NCBI RefSeq assembly: GCF_011516735.1
Contig: NZ_WOSX01000001.1
Span: 186,001 to 250,000, forward strand
Direction: 5' to 3'
Length of the DNA: 64,000 bases
From: Acetobacter fallax
GTDB lineage: Bacteria; Pseudomonadota; Alphaproteobacteria; Acetobacterales; Acetobacteraceae
The stretch's first letter is position 1, and every line of letters begins with the position of its first letter. A program made the position numbers and the translations under genes. The notes under the pieces are model-generated. The model was not told the DNA's origin. It saw only the letters and a list, made by a program, of their open reading frames with translations, and did not search any database. Shown here one piece after another: positions 21,410 through 30,686 of this stretch.

Positions 21410-23635
21410 GTGACCACACAATCTCATCTCGAACGCCTTAATCCAGAACAGCGAGCCGCTATCGAGACCACTGAGGGGCCGCTACTCGTGCTTGCCGGCG
21501 CGGGCACAGGTAAGACAAGGGTTCTGACAACGCGGTTCGCGCATATTCTGCTTTCAGGCAAGGCAAAACCCTGGCAGATTCTGGCTGTTACCTTCACCAA
21601 TAAAGCAGCACGGGAGATGAGAGAGCGGATCTCCTTACTGATCGGTGAACCTGCCGAAGGGCTGTGGCTGGGCACCTTCCACGCCCTGTGTGCCCGCATG
21701 CTGCGTCGGCATGCTGAATATGTCGGGCTGAGGAGTGGTTTTCTCATCCTGGACACTGACGATCAGTTGCGACTGGTGAAGCAGGTTATCGAGCCCTGGC
21801 GGATCGACGTGAAACGCTGGCCATTGCCGGGTCTGCTTGGTGTCATTCAGCGCTGGAAAGATCGTGGCCTGACACCTGATCGCGTAACAGCCGCTGAAGA
21901 CAACGGGTATGCTGACGGGCATGCCCAGGCCATTTATGCTGCCTATCAGACCCGGCTCCGCGAGCTGAACGCATGCGATTTCGGTGATCTCATGCTCCAT
22001 ATTGTGGAGATCCTGCGCACCCGTCCGGATGTTCTTGAGCAGTATCACCGACTCTTCCGCTATATTCTCGTTGACGAATATCAGGACACAAACACAGTCC
22101 AGTATTTGTGGTTGCGCCTGCTCGCGCGACGTAATGATGCACCTTCAAATATTTGCTGTGTCGGGGATGATGACCAGTCCATCTATTCCTGGCGTGGGGC
22201 TGAGGTAGAAAACATCCTTCGTTTCGAAAAAGATTTTCCTGGTGCGAAGATCATCCGGCTTGAAAGAAACTACCGTTCGACAGCACAGATTCTTGGCGCG
22301 GCCGCAGGTCTGATCGCCCATAACGATGGACGTCTCGGGAAAACCCTCCGCCCCGGGCGGGAAGACGCTGAGGGTGAGCCTGTGCAGATTGTGAGCATCT
22401 GGGACTCGGACGCGGAAGCACGGGAAGTCTGCAAACGAATTGAAGCGCTTCGGCGTGATGACCACACTCTCCGGGAAATTGCCATTCTTGTCAGAGCAGG
22501 CTTTCAGACGCGTGCTTTCGAGGAACGGCTTGTTCAGTTTGGTATTCCTTATCGCATCGTCGGTGGTCTGCGCTTCTATGAACGTGCCGAAATTCGCGAT
22601 GCCCTCGCCTATATGCGGGTCCTTGTTAATCCGGTGGATGATCTTGCATTCGAACGCATTGTCAACGTTCCCAAACGGGGCGTCGGCACGGCCGCCCTTC
22701 AGAAGCTGCACGCCGAGGCGCGCACAGCGCGATCCGGTCTTGCGGTCGCCGTAGAAAATCTTCTGCAATCAGGCGCATTTCGTGGGAAATCTCAGGAGAA
22801 ACTTACCTCTCTGATGCAGACATTTGCGCAACATCGCCGGGTTCTTGAACGTGAGGGCCATATTGTTGCTGTTAATGGCCTCCTTGAAGACAGCGGTTAC
22901 ATAGAAATGTGGCGGACAGATAATTCACCTGACGCGCCCGGGCGACTTGAAAACCTTAAAGAACTGGTCCGGGCACTGGCGGATTTTGGCACGCTCGGAG
23001 AATTTCTCGAACACGTCGCGCTCGTGATGGATGCTGAAGGCGCAGCAGAAGAAGATCGTGTCTCCGTCATGACGCTGCATGGCGCCAAAGGACTGGAATT
23101 CGACACCGTTTTTCTGCCAGGCTGGGAAGAAGGCGTCTTTCCCTCCCAACGGACTCTCGATGAAGGTGGTGATAAAGGCCTGGAGGAAGAACGGCGGCTT
23201 GCCTACGTGGGCATTACGCGGGCACGCCATCGGGCGATCATTTTGCACGCTGCAAGTCGGCGGATTTATGCGAACTGGCAGGAATCGATGCCAAGCAGAT
23301 TCCTTGATGAACTGCCAGATGAATATGTCGAACGTGAAGGTGAGACCGCAACACGACGCGAGAGACAGGATTATTCAGGTTTCTTCCGGAGTAGCGTATT
23401 CTCTGACAGCCAGAACAGCACGATGGCTCCTCTTATCGCCAGAAAACGGCGAACCCCCGTTCATGAAGATCTCATAAGCAATACGCCTCAGATCGGTGTC
23501 GGCGCACGGGTCTTCCACCAGAAATTCGGATACGGCGTGGTGATCAGCGCTGATCACGGTGCAACTGAGGTTGCATTCGAAGAGGCCGGAACGCGCCGTG
23601 TCATGTCATCTTATCTGCAAACAGTATCTGGCTGA
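21410..23635 (+). CDS. uvrD: ATP-dependent DNA helicase UvrD/PcrA
   Basis: Superfamily 1A 3'-5' helicase for excision and mismatch repair and for removing blocks from DNA. Motifs in order: the Q motif LNPEQRAAIETTEGPLLVLAGAGTGKTRVLTTR with Walker A, ILAVTFTNKAAREMRER, GTFHALCARMLRRHA, FRYILVDEYQDTN, CCVGDDDQSIYSWRGA, RLERNYRST and VSVMTLHGAKGLEFDTVFLPG. The C-terminal module GARVFHQKFGYGVVISADHGATEVAF is typical of PcrA/UvrD. I favour the GTG at 21410 (741 aa) with GAAGAG upstream; the frame is open back to a GTG at 21338. Confidence 0.95.
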   Translation: MTTQSHLERLNPEQRAAIETTEGPLLVLAGAGTGKTRVLTTRFAHILLSGKAKPWQILAVTFTNKAAREMRERISLLIGEPAEGLWLGTFHALCARMLRRHAEYVGLRSGFLILDTDDQLRLVKQVIEPWRIDVKRWPLPGLLGVIQRWKDRGLTPDRVTAAEDNGYADGHAQAIYAAYQTRLRELNACDFGDLMLHIVEILRTRPDVLEQYHRLFRYILVDEYQDTNTVQYLWLRLLARRNDAPSNICCVGDDDQSIYSWRGAEVENILRFEKDFPGAKIIRLERNYRSTAQILGAAAGLIAHNDGRLGKTLRPGREDAEGEPVQIVSIWDSDAEAREVCKRIEALRRDDHTLREIAILVRAGFQTRAFEERLVQFGIPYRIVGGLRFYERAEIRDALAYMRVLVNPVDDLAFERIVNVPKRGVGTAALQKLHAEARTARSGLAVAVENLLQSGAFRGKSQEKLTSLMQTFAQHRRVLEREGHIVAVNGLLEDSGYIEMWRTDNSPDAPGRLENLKELVRALADFGTLGEFLEHVALVMDAEGAAEEDRVSVMTLHGAKGLEFDTVFLPGWEEGVFPSQRTLDEGGDKGLEEERRLAYVGITRARHRAIILHAASRRIYANWQESMPSRFLDELPDEYVEREGETATRRERQDYSGFFRSSVFSDSQNSTMAPLIARKRRTPVHEDLISNTPQIGVGARVFHQKFGYGVVISADHGATEVAFEEAGTRRVMSSYLQTVSG

Positions 23636-23750
23636 GGGATGGATGCCGGAAAGGCCGGCCTCTGGTATTTATTCCCCAAGCCCTGATATTCAGCTGACAT
23701 TCGTGGCCGGCTCCCGGCTGCGGGACCAGCCCACCGGGAGGATCAGCCTG

Positions 23751-24665
23751 ATGACCGTCACACGTTGCAGACATGCGACTGAACTTGAAACGATTTCCGT
23801 GACTGTACCCGAGTCAGGGGTTGAGGCTTATGAAACGGCAATCGGTCTTATCTGCACGACGGTTGGGATTTTTGAATTTGACGAAGCCGAAAAGCTCTGG
23901 CGCGTCGAAGGCGTCAAAGATGTCGGTCATGCCGAGGCAGAGTTGGCAGCGGCACTGACGATCGCAGAACTGACCAGCGGCATCGCGGCTGAACTGGAGC
24001 GATCTTATACGGAGCCCGAAGGCTGGCTGGCCCGGACCTATGAGTCGTTCCCTGAGCAGAATGTTGGTCGACGATTCACGATTCGGGGCTCTCACCTTAA
24101 TGAGCAGTCGGCCACGAATCGTATCATCATCACACTTGACGCCGGCATGGCTTTTGGCTCTGGCGAACATGGCTCCACCCGCGGATGCCTTCGGGCTCTT
24201 GAGCAGATCGCTTACAGAAATCCGCAGCATATTCTTGATCTCGGCTGCGGTTCCGGGATCCTGGCCATGGCGGCGGCGGCCCTGTTTCACCGCCATGTCC
24301 TGGCGACAGACATCGATCCCTGGTCAGTCCGCATCACAGCCGCCAATGCTGCCCGCAATGGCCTTTCCCGACTCGTCGAGGCGCGGCTCGGCAATGGCTG
24401 GTCCACTCCGCAGATACGGCGGGAAGCACCTTTCGACCTTGTTTTTGCCAACATTCTCGCCCGCCCACTCTGTTTGATGGCCAGAGACCTGGCAGCAAAC
24501 CTGGCTCCGGGCGGCACTGCTATTCTCGCGGGACTTCTGAATTCTCAGGTGCGCATGGTGCTTGCCGCGCATCACCGCTGCGGGCTTGTGCTGGAGAAGC
24601 ATCTGCACGAGGGCGACTGGGGAACACTGATATTTCGTAAACCGCTTCGGATGCACTCCTCATGA
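23751..24665 (+). CDS. prmA: Ribosomal protein L11 methyltransferase-like
   Basis: SAM-dependent methyltransferase expected to methylate ribosomal protein L11. From the ATG at 23751 it has 304 aa. An N-terminal substrate-recognition domain (ISVTVPESGVEAYETAIGLICTTVGIFEFDE) precedes a Rossmann domain with FGSGEHGSTRGCLRAL, the SAM motif HILDLGCGSGILAMAAA, ATDIDPWSVRITAANAARNG and FDLVFANILARPL. The last motif (N-I-L-A) is characteristic of PrmA. The frame is open further upstream, but GGGAGG nine bases before the ATG and homology both point to 23751. The stop overlaps the next gene (ATGA). Confidence 0.92.
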   Translation: MTVTRCRHATELETISVTVPESGVEAYETAIGLICTTVGIFEFDEAEKLWRVEGVKDVGHAEAELAAALTIAELTSGIAAELERSYTEPEGWLARTYESFPEQNVGRRFTIRGSHLNEQSATNRIIITLDAGMAFGSGEHGSTRGCLRALEQIAYRNPQHILDLGCGSGILAMAAAALFHRHVLATDIDPWSVRITAANAARNGLSRLVEARLGNGWSTPQIRREAPFDLVFANILARPLCLMARDLAANLAPGGTAILAGLLNSQVRMVLAAHHRCGLVLEKHLHEGDWGTLIFRKPLRMHSS

Positions 24666-25189
24666 GCGTTGTCATCAGGCCAGCCGAAGAATGGGACATT
24701 CCGTCAGTCCTCGAAATCACGAATCAGGCTATCCTTGATACAACGGCTCTGTGGGTCTCCAAACCGTATACGTATCAGGAACGCCTTCACTGGTTCCGGC
24801 AGCGCCGGGACGATGGCTGGCCGGTTCTGGTCGCGCATGAAGCGGGTCAGGTGCTTGGCTTTGGATCTTACGGCCCGTTCCGTTCCTACGAAGGATACGC
24901 AAAGACTGTCGAGCATTCTGTGTATGTCGCGGCAGAAGCCCGAAAAATGGGTGTCGGGCGGGCTCTCCTGGAGGCTCTCGTCGCCGAAGCCACGCAACAA
25001 TCCATGCATGTCATGATCGGAGCGATCACAGCGGATAATGTGGCGTCCGTTGCCCTGCATGAGCAGTGCGGCTTCCTTAAAGCAGGCATCCTGCCGCAGG
25101 TTGGAGCAAAAGCTGGCAACTGGCTCGATCTTCTGTTCATGTATCGTATCCTGAAGCCAGAGGCTGAAACAGCTTATGATTTCATCTGA
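24662..25189 (+). CDS. GNAT N-acetyltransferase, phosphinothricin acetyltransferase-like
   Basis: A 175-aa acetyltransferase. VVIRPAEEWDIPSVLEITNQAILDTTALWVSKPYTYQERLHWF, VEHSVYVAAEARKMGVGRALLEALVAEA with the acetyl-CoA-binding loop, and MIGAITADNVASVALHEQCGFLKAGILPQVGAKAGNWLDLLFM are characteristic of the Pat/Bar/YncA subgroup. These proteins acetylate phosphinothricin, methionine sulfoximine or related amino acids; the natural substrate here is unknown. Its ATGA overlap with prmA indicates translational coupling. Confidence 0.85.
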   Translation: MSVVIRPAEEWDIPSVLEITNQAILDTTALWVSKPYTYQERLHWFRQRRDDGWPVLVAHEAGQVLGFGSYGPFRSYEGYAKTVEHSVYVAAEARKMGVGRALLEALVAEATQQSMHVMIGAITADNVASVALHEQCGFLKAGILPQVGAKAGNWLDLLFMYRILKPEAETAYDFI

Positions 25190-25666
25190 GTCGGCGACTA
25201 CGCTCCGATAGCCGATCAATGCAGCTCTCTCTGGTAGCTTTTCGTTACGCGATGCAGTGATGATCTTCTGACGGCAGCAACCGGTTCCATGCCTGCCACG
25301 CTATTATTCGAAGACCGCAGGGGACCGCGATCGATACGGAGCAGGAAGGAACATGGCCGGTACCTTTGACGTGTTCCTTCAAAGGCTGCATCAGCCGGAA
25401 CCTTTCCTGCGGCACTGATCAGGATGGCTTCCAGGGCCTGGAAACGCGCTCACACCTATGTCCAGACCGCTGAAGGCAACCCGGGTTGCGATTCTTGTCC
25501 ACGCATGGCTTCATCGTCAGGTAGAGGATGTCGGTAACGCCCGTTACTGATACCGACGGTCAGGGCACACCATACCGACACAACCCGTTGAAGCGGCGTG
25601 GAATGACATTGTGCCGCTCCTGCTGGCGCATGCTGTTATGGAACAAAATTTATAGAAAATCGGCGC
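25190..25666. other. Gene-free region rich in inverted repeats
   Basis: About 480 bp between two convergent genes. No open frame of credible length or codon use lies here, and I do not recognise a decayed gene. The notable content is a block of nested inverted repeats at 25341-25443, described separately. The remainder has nothing I can identify. Confidence 0.5.
25341..25443. repeat. Cluster of inverted repeats, possible structured RNA
   Basis: Within 100 bp four perfect inverted repeats can be drawn: GCAGGAA (25341-25347) with TTCCTGC (25404-25410); GGAACA (25348-25353) with TGTTCC (25372-25377), extendable to 9 bp with GAAGGAACA; GGCTG (25384-25388) with CAGCC (25392-25396) around CAT; and TTCCAGG (25429-25435) with CCTGGAA (25437-25443). 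The first three are nested as a three-way junction. Either strand could be the RNA. No promoter or terminator is obvious, so a decayed mobile-element end remains possible. Confidence 0.35.
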
Positions 25667-27457
25667 CTATCCCTCCAGTCCCTGGCTCCTGACAAGACGC
25701 GCATAGAGACCGTTCGCAGCCACGAGATCAGCATGGTTACCGCATTCGATGGCCTGGCCGCCGTCCATTGCCACGACGATGTCTGCTGACCTTACCGTAG
25801 ACAGTCGATGTGCTACGACGATCGTCGTGCGACCGGTCCGTAGCTCCGCGAGCGCATCCTGAACCAGAGCCTCGTTCTCGCTGTCCAGAGCGCTGGTCGC
25901 CTCATCAAGCAGCAGCAGACGCGGGTTGCGCAGAAGCGCCCGCGCAAGTGCGACCCGCTGACGCTGACCACCGGAAAGCCTCCCGCCACCAGGACCGACT
26001 CGTGTGTCAAAACCGTTTGGAAGGTCGAGAATGAAAGCTTCCGCCGCCGCCAGACGAGCAGCCTCGCTCACCTCTCCGTCTGAGGCCGACGGGCATCCCA
26101 TCAGGATGTTCTCGCGCACCGAAACGTCAAAGAGCAGAGTGTCCTGACTCACATACGCAATCGCATCGCGGAGCGCATCCAGCCTGACGTCACGCAGATC
26201 CGCACCATCGAGAGTGATCGCGCCATCTGAAACGTCATGGAGCCTCGGGATCAGCGACAAAGCTGTAGATTTTCCAGCACCTGATGGGCCGACAAGAGCA
26301 ATTGTCATTCCAGGCTGCGCATCAAACGACAATCCCCTCAGACCCATGCGGCCATCCGGATAGCGAAAGGACACATCCCGGAACTGCAGATGCCCCTGGC
26401 CGGGCGGCAGCACGGTGGCATCTGGTCGCTCTTTTACAGCAGGGGGTTCGTCGATAACGGAAAATATCCGTGCGAGACCGGCAAGACCTTCCTGCAATGC
26501 CGCATTTAGCGCCCCAAGCGCTCTGAGCGGGCGGGATGCAAGAAGAAGCGCCGCCACAAACCCGGAAAAATCGCCCAGGGTCGCTCCACCCATCGCGGCG
26601 CGCCAGCCGGCGAATCCAAGAACCGCCGCGACAGCGGAACCACCAAGCGCCTCCAGGAGCGGATCGACTCTCGCACGTCCTCTGGTGATCTTCACAAACG
26701 CCTCGTGCAGAAGATCGAAGGAGCGATCGGCCCGCATCTGTTCGCGGTCCTCCAGACGATACACACGGACAGTGCGGGCCTGAGAAAAACTCTCAGTCAG
26801 GAGGGCGGCTGTTTCGCCAATCTGCTCCTGCACATTGCCTGAGGCACGGCGCACACGTTTGCCCAGTTTCTGGATAGGAATAGCCGCTACAGGATAAAGG
26901 AGTGCCGCGATCAGACTGAGCTCCCAGTCCATATAGACCATGGCGGCGATCAGCCCGACGACGGTCACGACGTCTCCCAGCGAGTTCACGGCCCGGACCA
27001 TCGCCTCCCGAATAGACACGGCATCGGTTGTGAAACGCGCTGCAATCGACGCGGGTGCTTCCCGCTCAATACGGGCCACATCGGTTACCATAAGGTGACG
27101 GAACATCGTGCCCTGCAGGCTACGAATGACGACGAGCACAAGCCCCTGCGTGGCCAGCGTCTGCCCGTATTGCGCAGCTGATTTCGCCAGCGTAATAGCG
27201 ACCACGAGCAGCGGGACCTGGTACAGGATGCGCTCATCATGTGTGGAAAACATATCCAGAGCCCGTTGGATAACCAGCGGATACAGCGCGGTAAGCCCGG
27301 CTGTCAGCACTGTCAGACCGATGACCGATCCAATCCGGCCGCGATGACATTTCACCTGCTCGCGCCAGAGCCGGCCAAGGAGAGTTCTGCTGTCATCAGG
27401 GAGTAATTTGCGCCCGGAGCGCGTGGCTGAAGACTGAGCTGGCGACACGACATTCAT
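25667..27457 (-). CDS. ABC transporter, fused permease and ATPase (MsbA-like exporter)
   Basis: A half-size exporter of 596 aa. The N-terminal membrane domain (about 40-330) has six segments, beginning at IGSVIGLTVLTAGLTALYPLVIQRALDMF. The nucleotide-binding domain follows, with Walker A VGPSGAGKST near 390, Q-loop AYVSQDTLLFDVSVREN, signature RLSGGQRQRVALARAL and Walker B LLLLDEATSALD, ending with the H-loop VAHRLST. It resembles MsbA, which flips lipid A-core to the periplasmic side, and lptF/lptG occur elsewhere in the window. Substrate assignment is an inference; a drug exporter is the alternative. Confidence 0.88.
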   Translation of the reverse strand: MNVVSPAQSSATRSGRKLLPDDSRTLLGRLWREQVKCHRGRIGSVIGLTVLTAGLTALYPLVIQRALDMFSTHDERILYQVPLLVVAITLAKSAAQYGQTLATQGLVLVVIRSLQGTMFRHLMVTDVARIEREAPASIAARFTTDAVSIREAMVRAVNSLGDVVTVVGLIAAMVYMDWELSLIAALLYPVAAIPIQKLGKRVRRASGNVQEQIGETAALLTESFSQARTVRVYRLEDREQMRADRSFDLLHEAFVKITRGRARVDPLLEALGGSAVAAVLGFAGWRAAMGGATLGDFSGFVAALLLASRPLRALGALNAALQEGLAGLARIFSVIDEPPAVKERPDATVLPPGQGHLQFRDVSFRYPDGRMGLRGLSFDAQPGMTIALVGPSGAGKSTALSLIPRLHDVSDGAITLDGADLRDVRLDALRDAIAYVSQDTLLFDVSVRENILMGCPSASDGEVSEAARLAAAEAFILDLPNGFDTRVGPGGGRLSGGQRQRVALARALLRNPRLLLLDEATSALDSENEALVQDALAELRTGRTTIVVAHRLSTVRSADIVVAMDGGQAIECGNHADLVAANGLYARLVRSQGLEG

Positions 27458-27568
27458 TCGCGTCCTCTACCAGCGACACCTGCCCACGCAAAGACGGCAA
27501 CACTGATGACGGCGCGAACTGAAATCCGGGATATTGGGAGATGTCGGACCATTACGCATTGAAATCAA

Positions 27569-27586
27569 TAAAAATTTTAATTTTTA
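27569..27586. promoter_or_regulatory. AT-only palindrome upstream of the ABC exporter
   Basis: TAAAAATT and AATTTTTA are separated by TT inside a markedly AT-rich 60-bp block (about 27558-27620) in an otherwise GC-rich neighbourhood. It lies upstream of the exporter start on the minus strand and just past the CCA-adding enzyme stop. It could be an UP-element-like promoter part, a terminator-like structure with T-runs in either direction, or a site for a nucleoid protein. Confidence 0.35.
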
Positions 27587-27639
27587 TCTTTTAAAACCAT
27601 TATCTTAGACAAGATTTCTTATGATCGCGTCCAGGAAAC

Positions 27640-28899
27640 TCACCTACCCGTGGCCAGTTCGTATTTCGCGAATGTAAGGCAGGCTTTTTTTCCTTCGTGA
27701 CAACCGCCGTCCAGCCACCACTGGCGGACAACGCTCAACACTTCCCCAACCCGAGGACCCGCCAGGACACCCAGAGCGACGATATCCCGGCCGGCAAGAG
27801 GAAAATGCGGTTGTTCCCGCATCTTCAGGCGACATAGTAAAGCGACCCAGTCTTCGCGGGCAATTGATGTCAGACCATGCTGTTCTGCTTCAGCCCGAGC
27901 CAGCCACGTCCGGCCCGTCAGAGAGCTACGCGGGGTGTTGGCGAGCAGGCGGGCGATGTCATCATCGTCCTTCGCGTTTTGAGGCGTCGGAATGGGATAT
28001 CCGGACATAGAAATCACCTCCGTTGCCCCGGATCGGGAGAGGCGCAGTCGGTGAACACAACGTTCGATCATATCCAGGGTGGCGCCAGCACCTTTTAGCA
28101 GCGCCGCAAGACGCAGCGATTCGTCACACGGCCCACCGCAAGCTATCAGCGATGCAAGAAGAGCGATGGCGGTATCATCCCGGCCGGTCAGTTCAGGAAA
28201 GCACTCACCCAGCACTCCACTTCGGGCCATCAGTTCGAGCATTTGCACGACATGGGGTCCGACCAGAATTCGTCGTAATTCGGCCCACACACGTTCTGCT
28301 GACAGTTTCCTCACCAGGACGGCGCAATCAGAAATTGCATCCAGAGTTTCCTGATCGGGCTCTGTACCACCAAAACGTCCCTGAAACCGAAAAAAACGAA
28401 GAATTCTAAGCGCGTCTTCCCGTATTCGCTCTCGTGCATCACCGACAAATCTTATGCGCGACATCCTCAGGTCATGCTGGCCACCAAAATAGTCATGGAC
28501 CTGCCCGTTCAATCCGCACGACATTGCATTAATCGTGAAATCCCGGCGTGCTGCGTCTTCTCTCCAGTTTCGCGTCCACGCTACCTGCGCATGGCGGCCA
28601 TCGGTCTGCTCGTCCCTTCGCAAAGTGGTAATCTCAAAGTTATTTCCCTCAATCACAGCCGTCACAGTGCCGTGCGAAAGCCCGGTGGGAATGACTTTGA
28701 TGCCACCATTCCGCAAAATTGAAGAAACCTGTTCCGGCGGCTCAGGGGTGCCAAAATCAAAATCCGCAACATCGGTATTCAGCAGAAGATCCCGAACAGC
28801 CCCACCCACGAGGCGCGCTTCGGGCAGGAATTCCCATATTTTTTTTAAGGCCGGAAAAACGGATAAGTCCTCAAGGAGTATGTGCTGCCCGTTACTCAC
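27640..28899 (-). CDS. cca: CCA-adding tRNA nucleotidyltransferase / poly(A) polymerase family
   Basis: Adds or repairs the 3' CCA end of tRNAs. The 419 aa carry the class II nucleotidyltransferase motifs ARLVGGAVRDLLL and VADFDFGTPEPP (catalytic Asp pair), followed by TLRRDEQTDGRHAQVAW, REDAARRDFTINAM and DPRGQ-type DYFGGQHDL, and then the RNA-binding segment IREDALRILRFFRFQGRFG. The start is a GTG overlapping the stop of the DUF1285 gene (GTGA), so the two are coupled. The C-terminal part is divergent, as is common in alphaproteobacterial members. Confidence 0.92.
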   Translation of the reverse strand: MSNGQHILLEDLSVFPALKKIWEFLPEARLVGGAVRDLLLNTDVADFDFGTPEPPEQVSSILRNGGIKVIPTGLSHGTVTAVIEGNNFEITTLRRDEQTDGRHAQVAWTRNWREDAARRDFTINAMSCGLNGQVHDYFGGQHDLRMSRIRFVGDARERIREDALRILRFFRFQGRFGGTEPDQETLDAISDCAVLVRKLSAERVWAELRRILVGPHVVQMLELMARSGVLGECFPELTGRDDTAIALLASLIACGGPCDESLRLAALLKGAGATLDMIERCVHRLRLSRSGATEVISMSGYPIPTPQNAKDDDDIARLLANTPRSSLTGRTWLARAEAEQHGLTSIAREDWVALLCRLKMREQPHFPLAGRDIVALGVLAGPRVGEVLSVVRQWWLDGGCHEGKKACLTFAKYELATGR

Positions 28900-29531
28900 A
28901 GGAACACGTCTTCACCATCAGAATGGTCCTCATCCTTACGGTCGCACGGGGCACGCGCGAGCGGGAAAAAAACTCCGCTGCTCCAGACACCCAGACAAGG
29001 CTCGCCACGGCAACATCCCGGTTCTGCCAGTGCGGCCAGTTCATACCAGACGGACCGCGACACCCGTGCTTCGACCGGAAACTCACCATCACCCGCACGA
29101 ACCGTCAGATACGGCGGCGATGCATTGTCACAGGCGTCAAACGGCACATCCCACCGGGCTCGCAAAGGATGATCCGGCCCGGCAACCACAACAGCATCTA
29201 CATTGGTTCTGAAACACAGCACCTGTTGACGACCTGATCCGCGCCAGTCCATTTCAATGGCGACAAAAGGAGCATCTTCTACGTCAATCGTGCCTTCTTC
29301 GACCGGCGTTCGAAGCCAGAAAACGCCATCGGCGGCACGTCGCAGCGCGGACGCAAACAGGCAGACCATTGGCTTGCGGCGAATGAGGCTGCCCTTGTAA
29401 AGCCAGGCTCCGTCTCGCCGGATCAGAAACGGCAGCTTTCCGCACTGATGCGGCGATCGTTTTACGCCTTCTGCCTGAACCTCTCCGCTGAGGCCAGACC
29501 CACATTCTTCTGGAAAACTGTCTCGCGTCAC
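28896..29531 (-). CDS. DUF1285 domain protein
   Basis: A 211-aa protein of the DUF1285 family, whose function is unknown. The conserved part includes GKLPFLIRRDGAWLYKGSLIRRKPMVCLFASALRRAADGVFWLRTPVEEGTIDVEDAPFVAIEMDW and LRARWDVPFDACDNASPPYLTVRAG. No signal peptide or membrane segment is visible. It starts with GTG and overlaps cca by 4 bp. Its partner cluster (the MoxR-type ATPase) is divergent, 94 bp away. DUF1285 next to cca and moxR is a recurring alphaproteobacterial arrangement as far as I recall, which hints at a shared role. Confidence 0.82.
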   Translation of the reverse strand: MTRDSFPEECGSGLSGEVQAEGVKRSPHQCGKLPFLIRRDGAWLYKGSLIRRKPMVCLFASALRRAADGVFWLRTPVEEGTIDVEDAPFVAIEMDWRGSGRQQVLCFRTNVDAVVVAGPDHPLRARWDVPFDACDNASPPYLTVRAGDGEFPVEARVSRSVWYELAALAEPGCCRGEPCLGVWSSGVFFPLARAPCDRKDEDHSDGEDVFL

Positions 29532-29625
29532 GATCCATTAACTCACATCTGTTTGCCTTGGCGCCATACGGATATAGGGTTGCCCCCCGGCTTGATGTAA
29601 GCCCCGGACATGTCAGACTGGACCC

Positions 29626-30684
29626 ATGACGCCAGATACAATGCCGATTCAAACGATCTCTTTCTCACCGGACGCAGGTTCCGGTTCACCGGGTCTCGCG
29701 CCGGACATAGCCGCAGCCGCCCTGCGGGCAGACCGCGTTACTGAGCAGTTACAGGCTGTCCGCCAGGAAATTGGTCAGGTTGTGTTCGGACAAAATGAGG
29801 TCGTGGAGCAGGCGCTCGTCAGTATTCTGGCCGGCGGTCATGCCTTGCTGGTTGGTGCCCCCGGGCTCGGAAAGACACTGCTCGTTACCACATTTGGAAC
29901 GGTGCTTGGGCTGGACGCACGTCGCGTGCAGTTTACGCCTGATCTTATGCCATCTGACATTACTGGCAGCGAAATCCTCGACGAAGATTCGGGTGGACAC
30001 CGTAGTTTTCGTTTTGTCCCTGGTCCGGTGTTCTGTCAGTTGCTGATGGCCGATGAGATCAATCGTGCGAGTCCACGCACGCAGTCCGCTCTGCTCCAGG
30101 CGATGCAGGAACACCGCGTCACCATAGCGGGCACAGAGTATGCGTTACCTTGTCCGTTCCATGTTCTGGCGACACAGAATCCGATTGATCAGGAAGGCAC
30201 ATATCCCCTTCCTGAGGCGCAGCTCGACCGCTTCATGCTGCAGATCCAGCTGACTTTCCCGGAAGCTTCCGACGAGCGCGCGATGCTTCTGGCGACAACC
30301 GGTGCTGCGCAGACCGCAGCCCGGCAGGTTCTGACCGTGGAGGAATTGCTTGCTGCGCAGGCAATGGTTCGCCAGTTACCGGTAGGCGACCGGATTGTAG
30401 ATGCCATTCTGACGCTCGTGCGGTCGGCTCGCCCGGAAACAACAGATGTGGCTACAGTCCGCGATGCTATCGCCTGGGGTCCGGGTCCGCGGGCTGCACA
30501 GACGCTCATGCTGGCGACACGTGCCCGGGCACTGCTTGATGGCCGGCTGTCACCGGATCTTGATGACATTGCGGCTCTCGCACGTCCCGTGCTGGCGCAT
30601 CGGATGGCGCTGAGCTTCGCCGCCAGAGCCGATTCGGTGCGCGTCGAGGACGTGATCGACAACCTCGTCGAACGTCTGGGCTGA
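29626..30684 (+). CDS. MoxR-family AAA+ ATPase
   Basis: A 352-aa chaperone-like ATPase. After a variable N-terminus, IGQVVFGQNEVVEQALVSILAGGHALLVGAPGLGKTLLVTTFG contains Walker A near residue 80. Walker B is QLLMADEINRASPRTQSALLQAMQE, and sensor 1 is FHVLATQNPIDQEGTYPLPEAQLDRFML. MoxR proteins usually act with VWA-domain partners to mature enzyme complexes or respond to envelope stress. It is followed by DUF58, BatA/DUF4159 and VWA-like genes on the same strand, the standard set of partners. The target of this system is unknown. Confidence 0.93.
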   Translation: MTPDTMPIQTISFSPDAGSGSPGLAPDIAAAALRADRVTEQLQAVRQEIGQVVFGQNEVVEQALVSILAGGHALLVGAPGLGKTLLVTTFGTVLGLDARRVQFTPDLMPSDITGSEILDEDSGGHRSFRFVPGPVFCQLLMADEINRASPRTQSALLQAMQEHRVTIAGTEYALPCPFHVLATQNPIDQEGTYPLPEAQLDRFMLQIQLTFPEASDERAMLLATTGAAQTAARQVLTVEELLAAQAMVRQLPVGDRIVDAILTLVRSARPETTDVATVRDAIAWGPGPRAAQTLMLATRARALLDGRLSPDLDDIAALARPVLAHRMALSFAARADSVRVEDVIDNLVERLG

Positions 30685-30686
30685 TT

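Noticed and set aside
25190-25340. Remnant of a transposase or other decayed gene in the gap after the GNAT gene
   Set aside because: I read the frames on both strands and found no stretch that I could match to a transposase or any other family.
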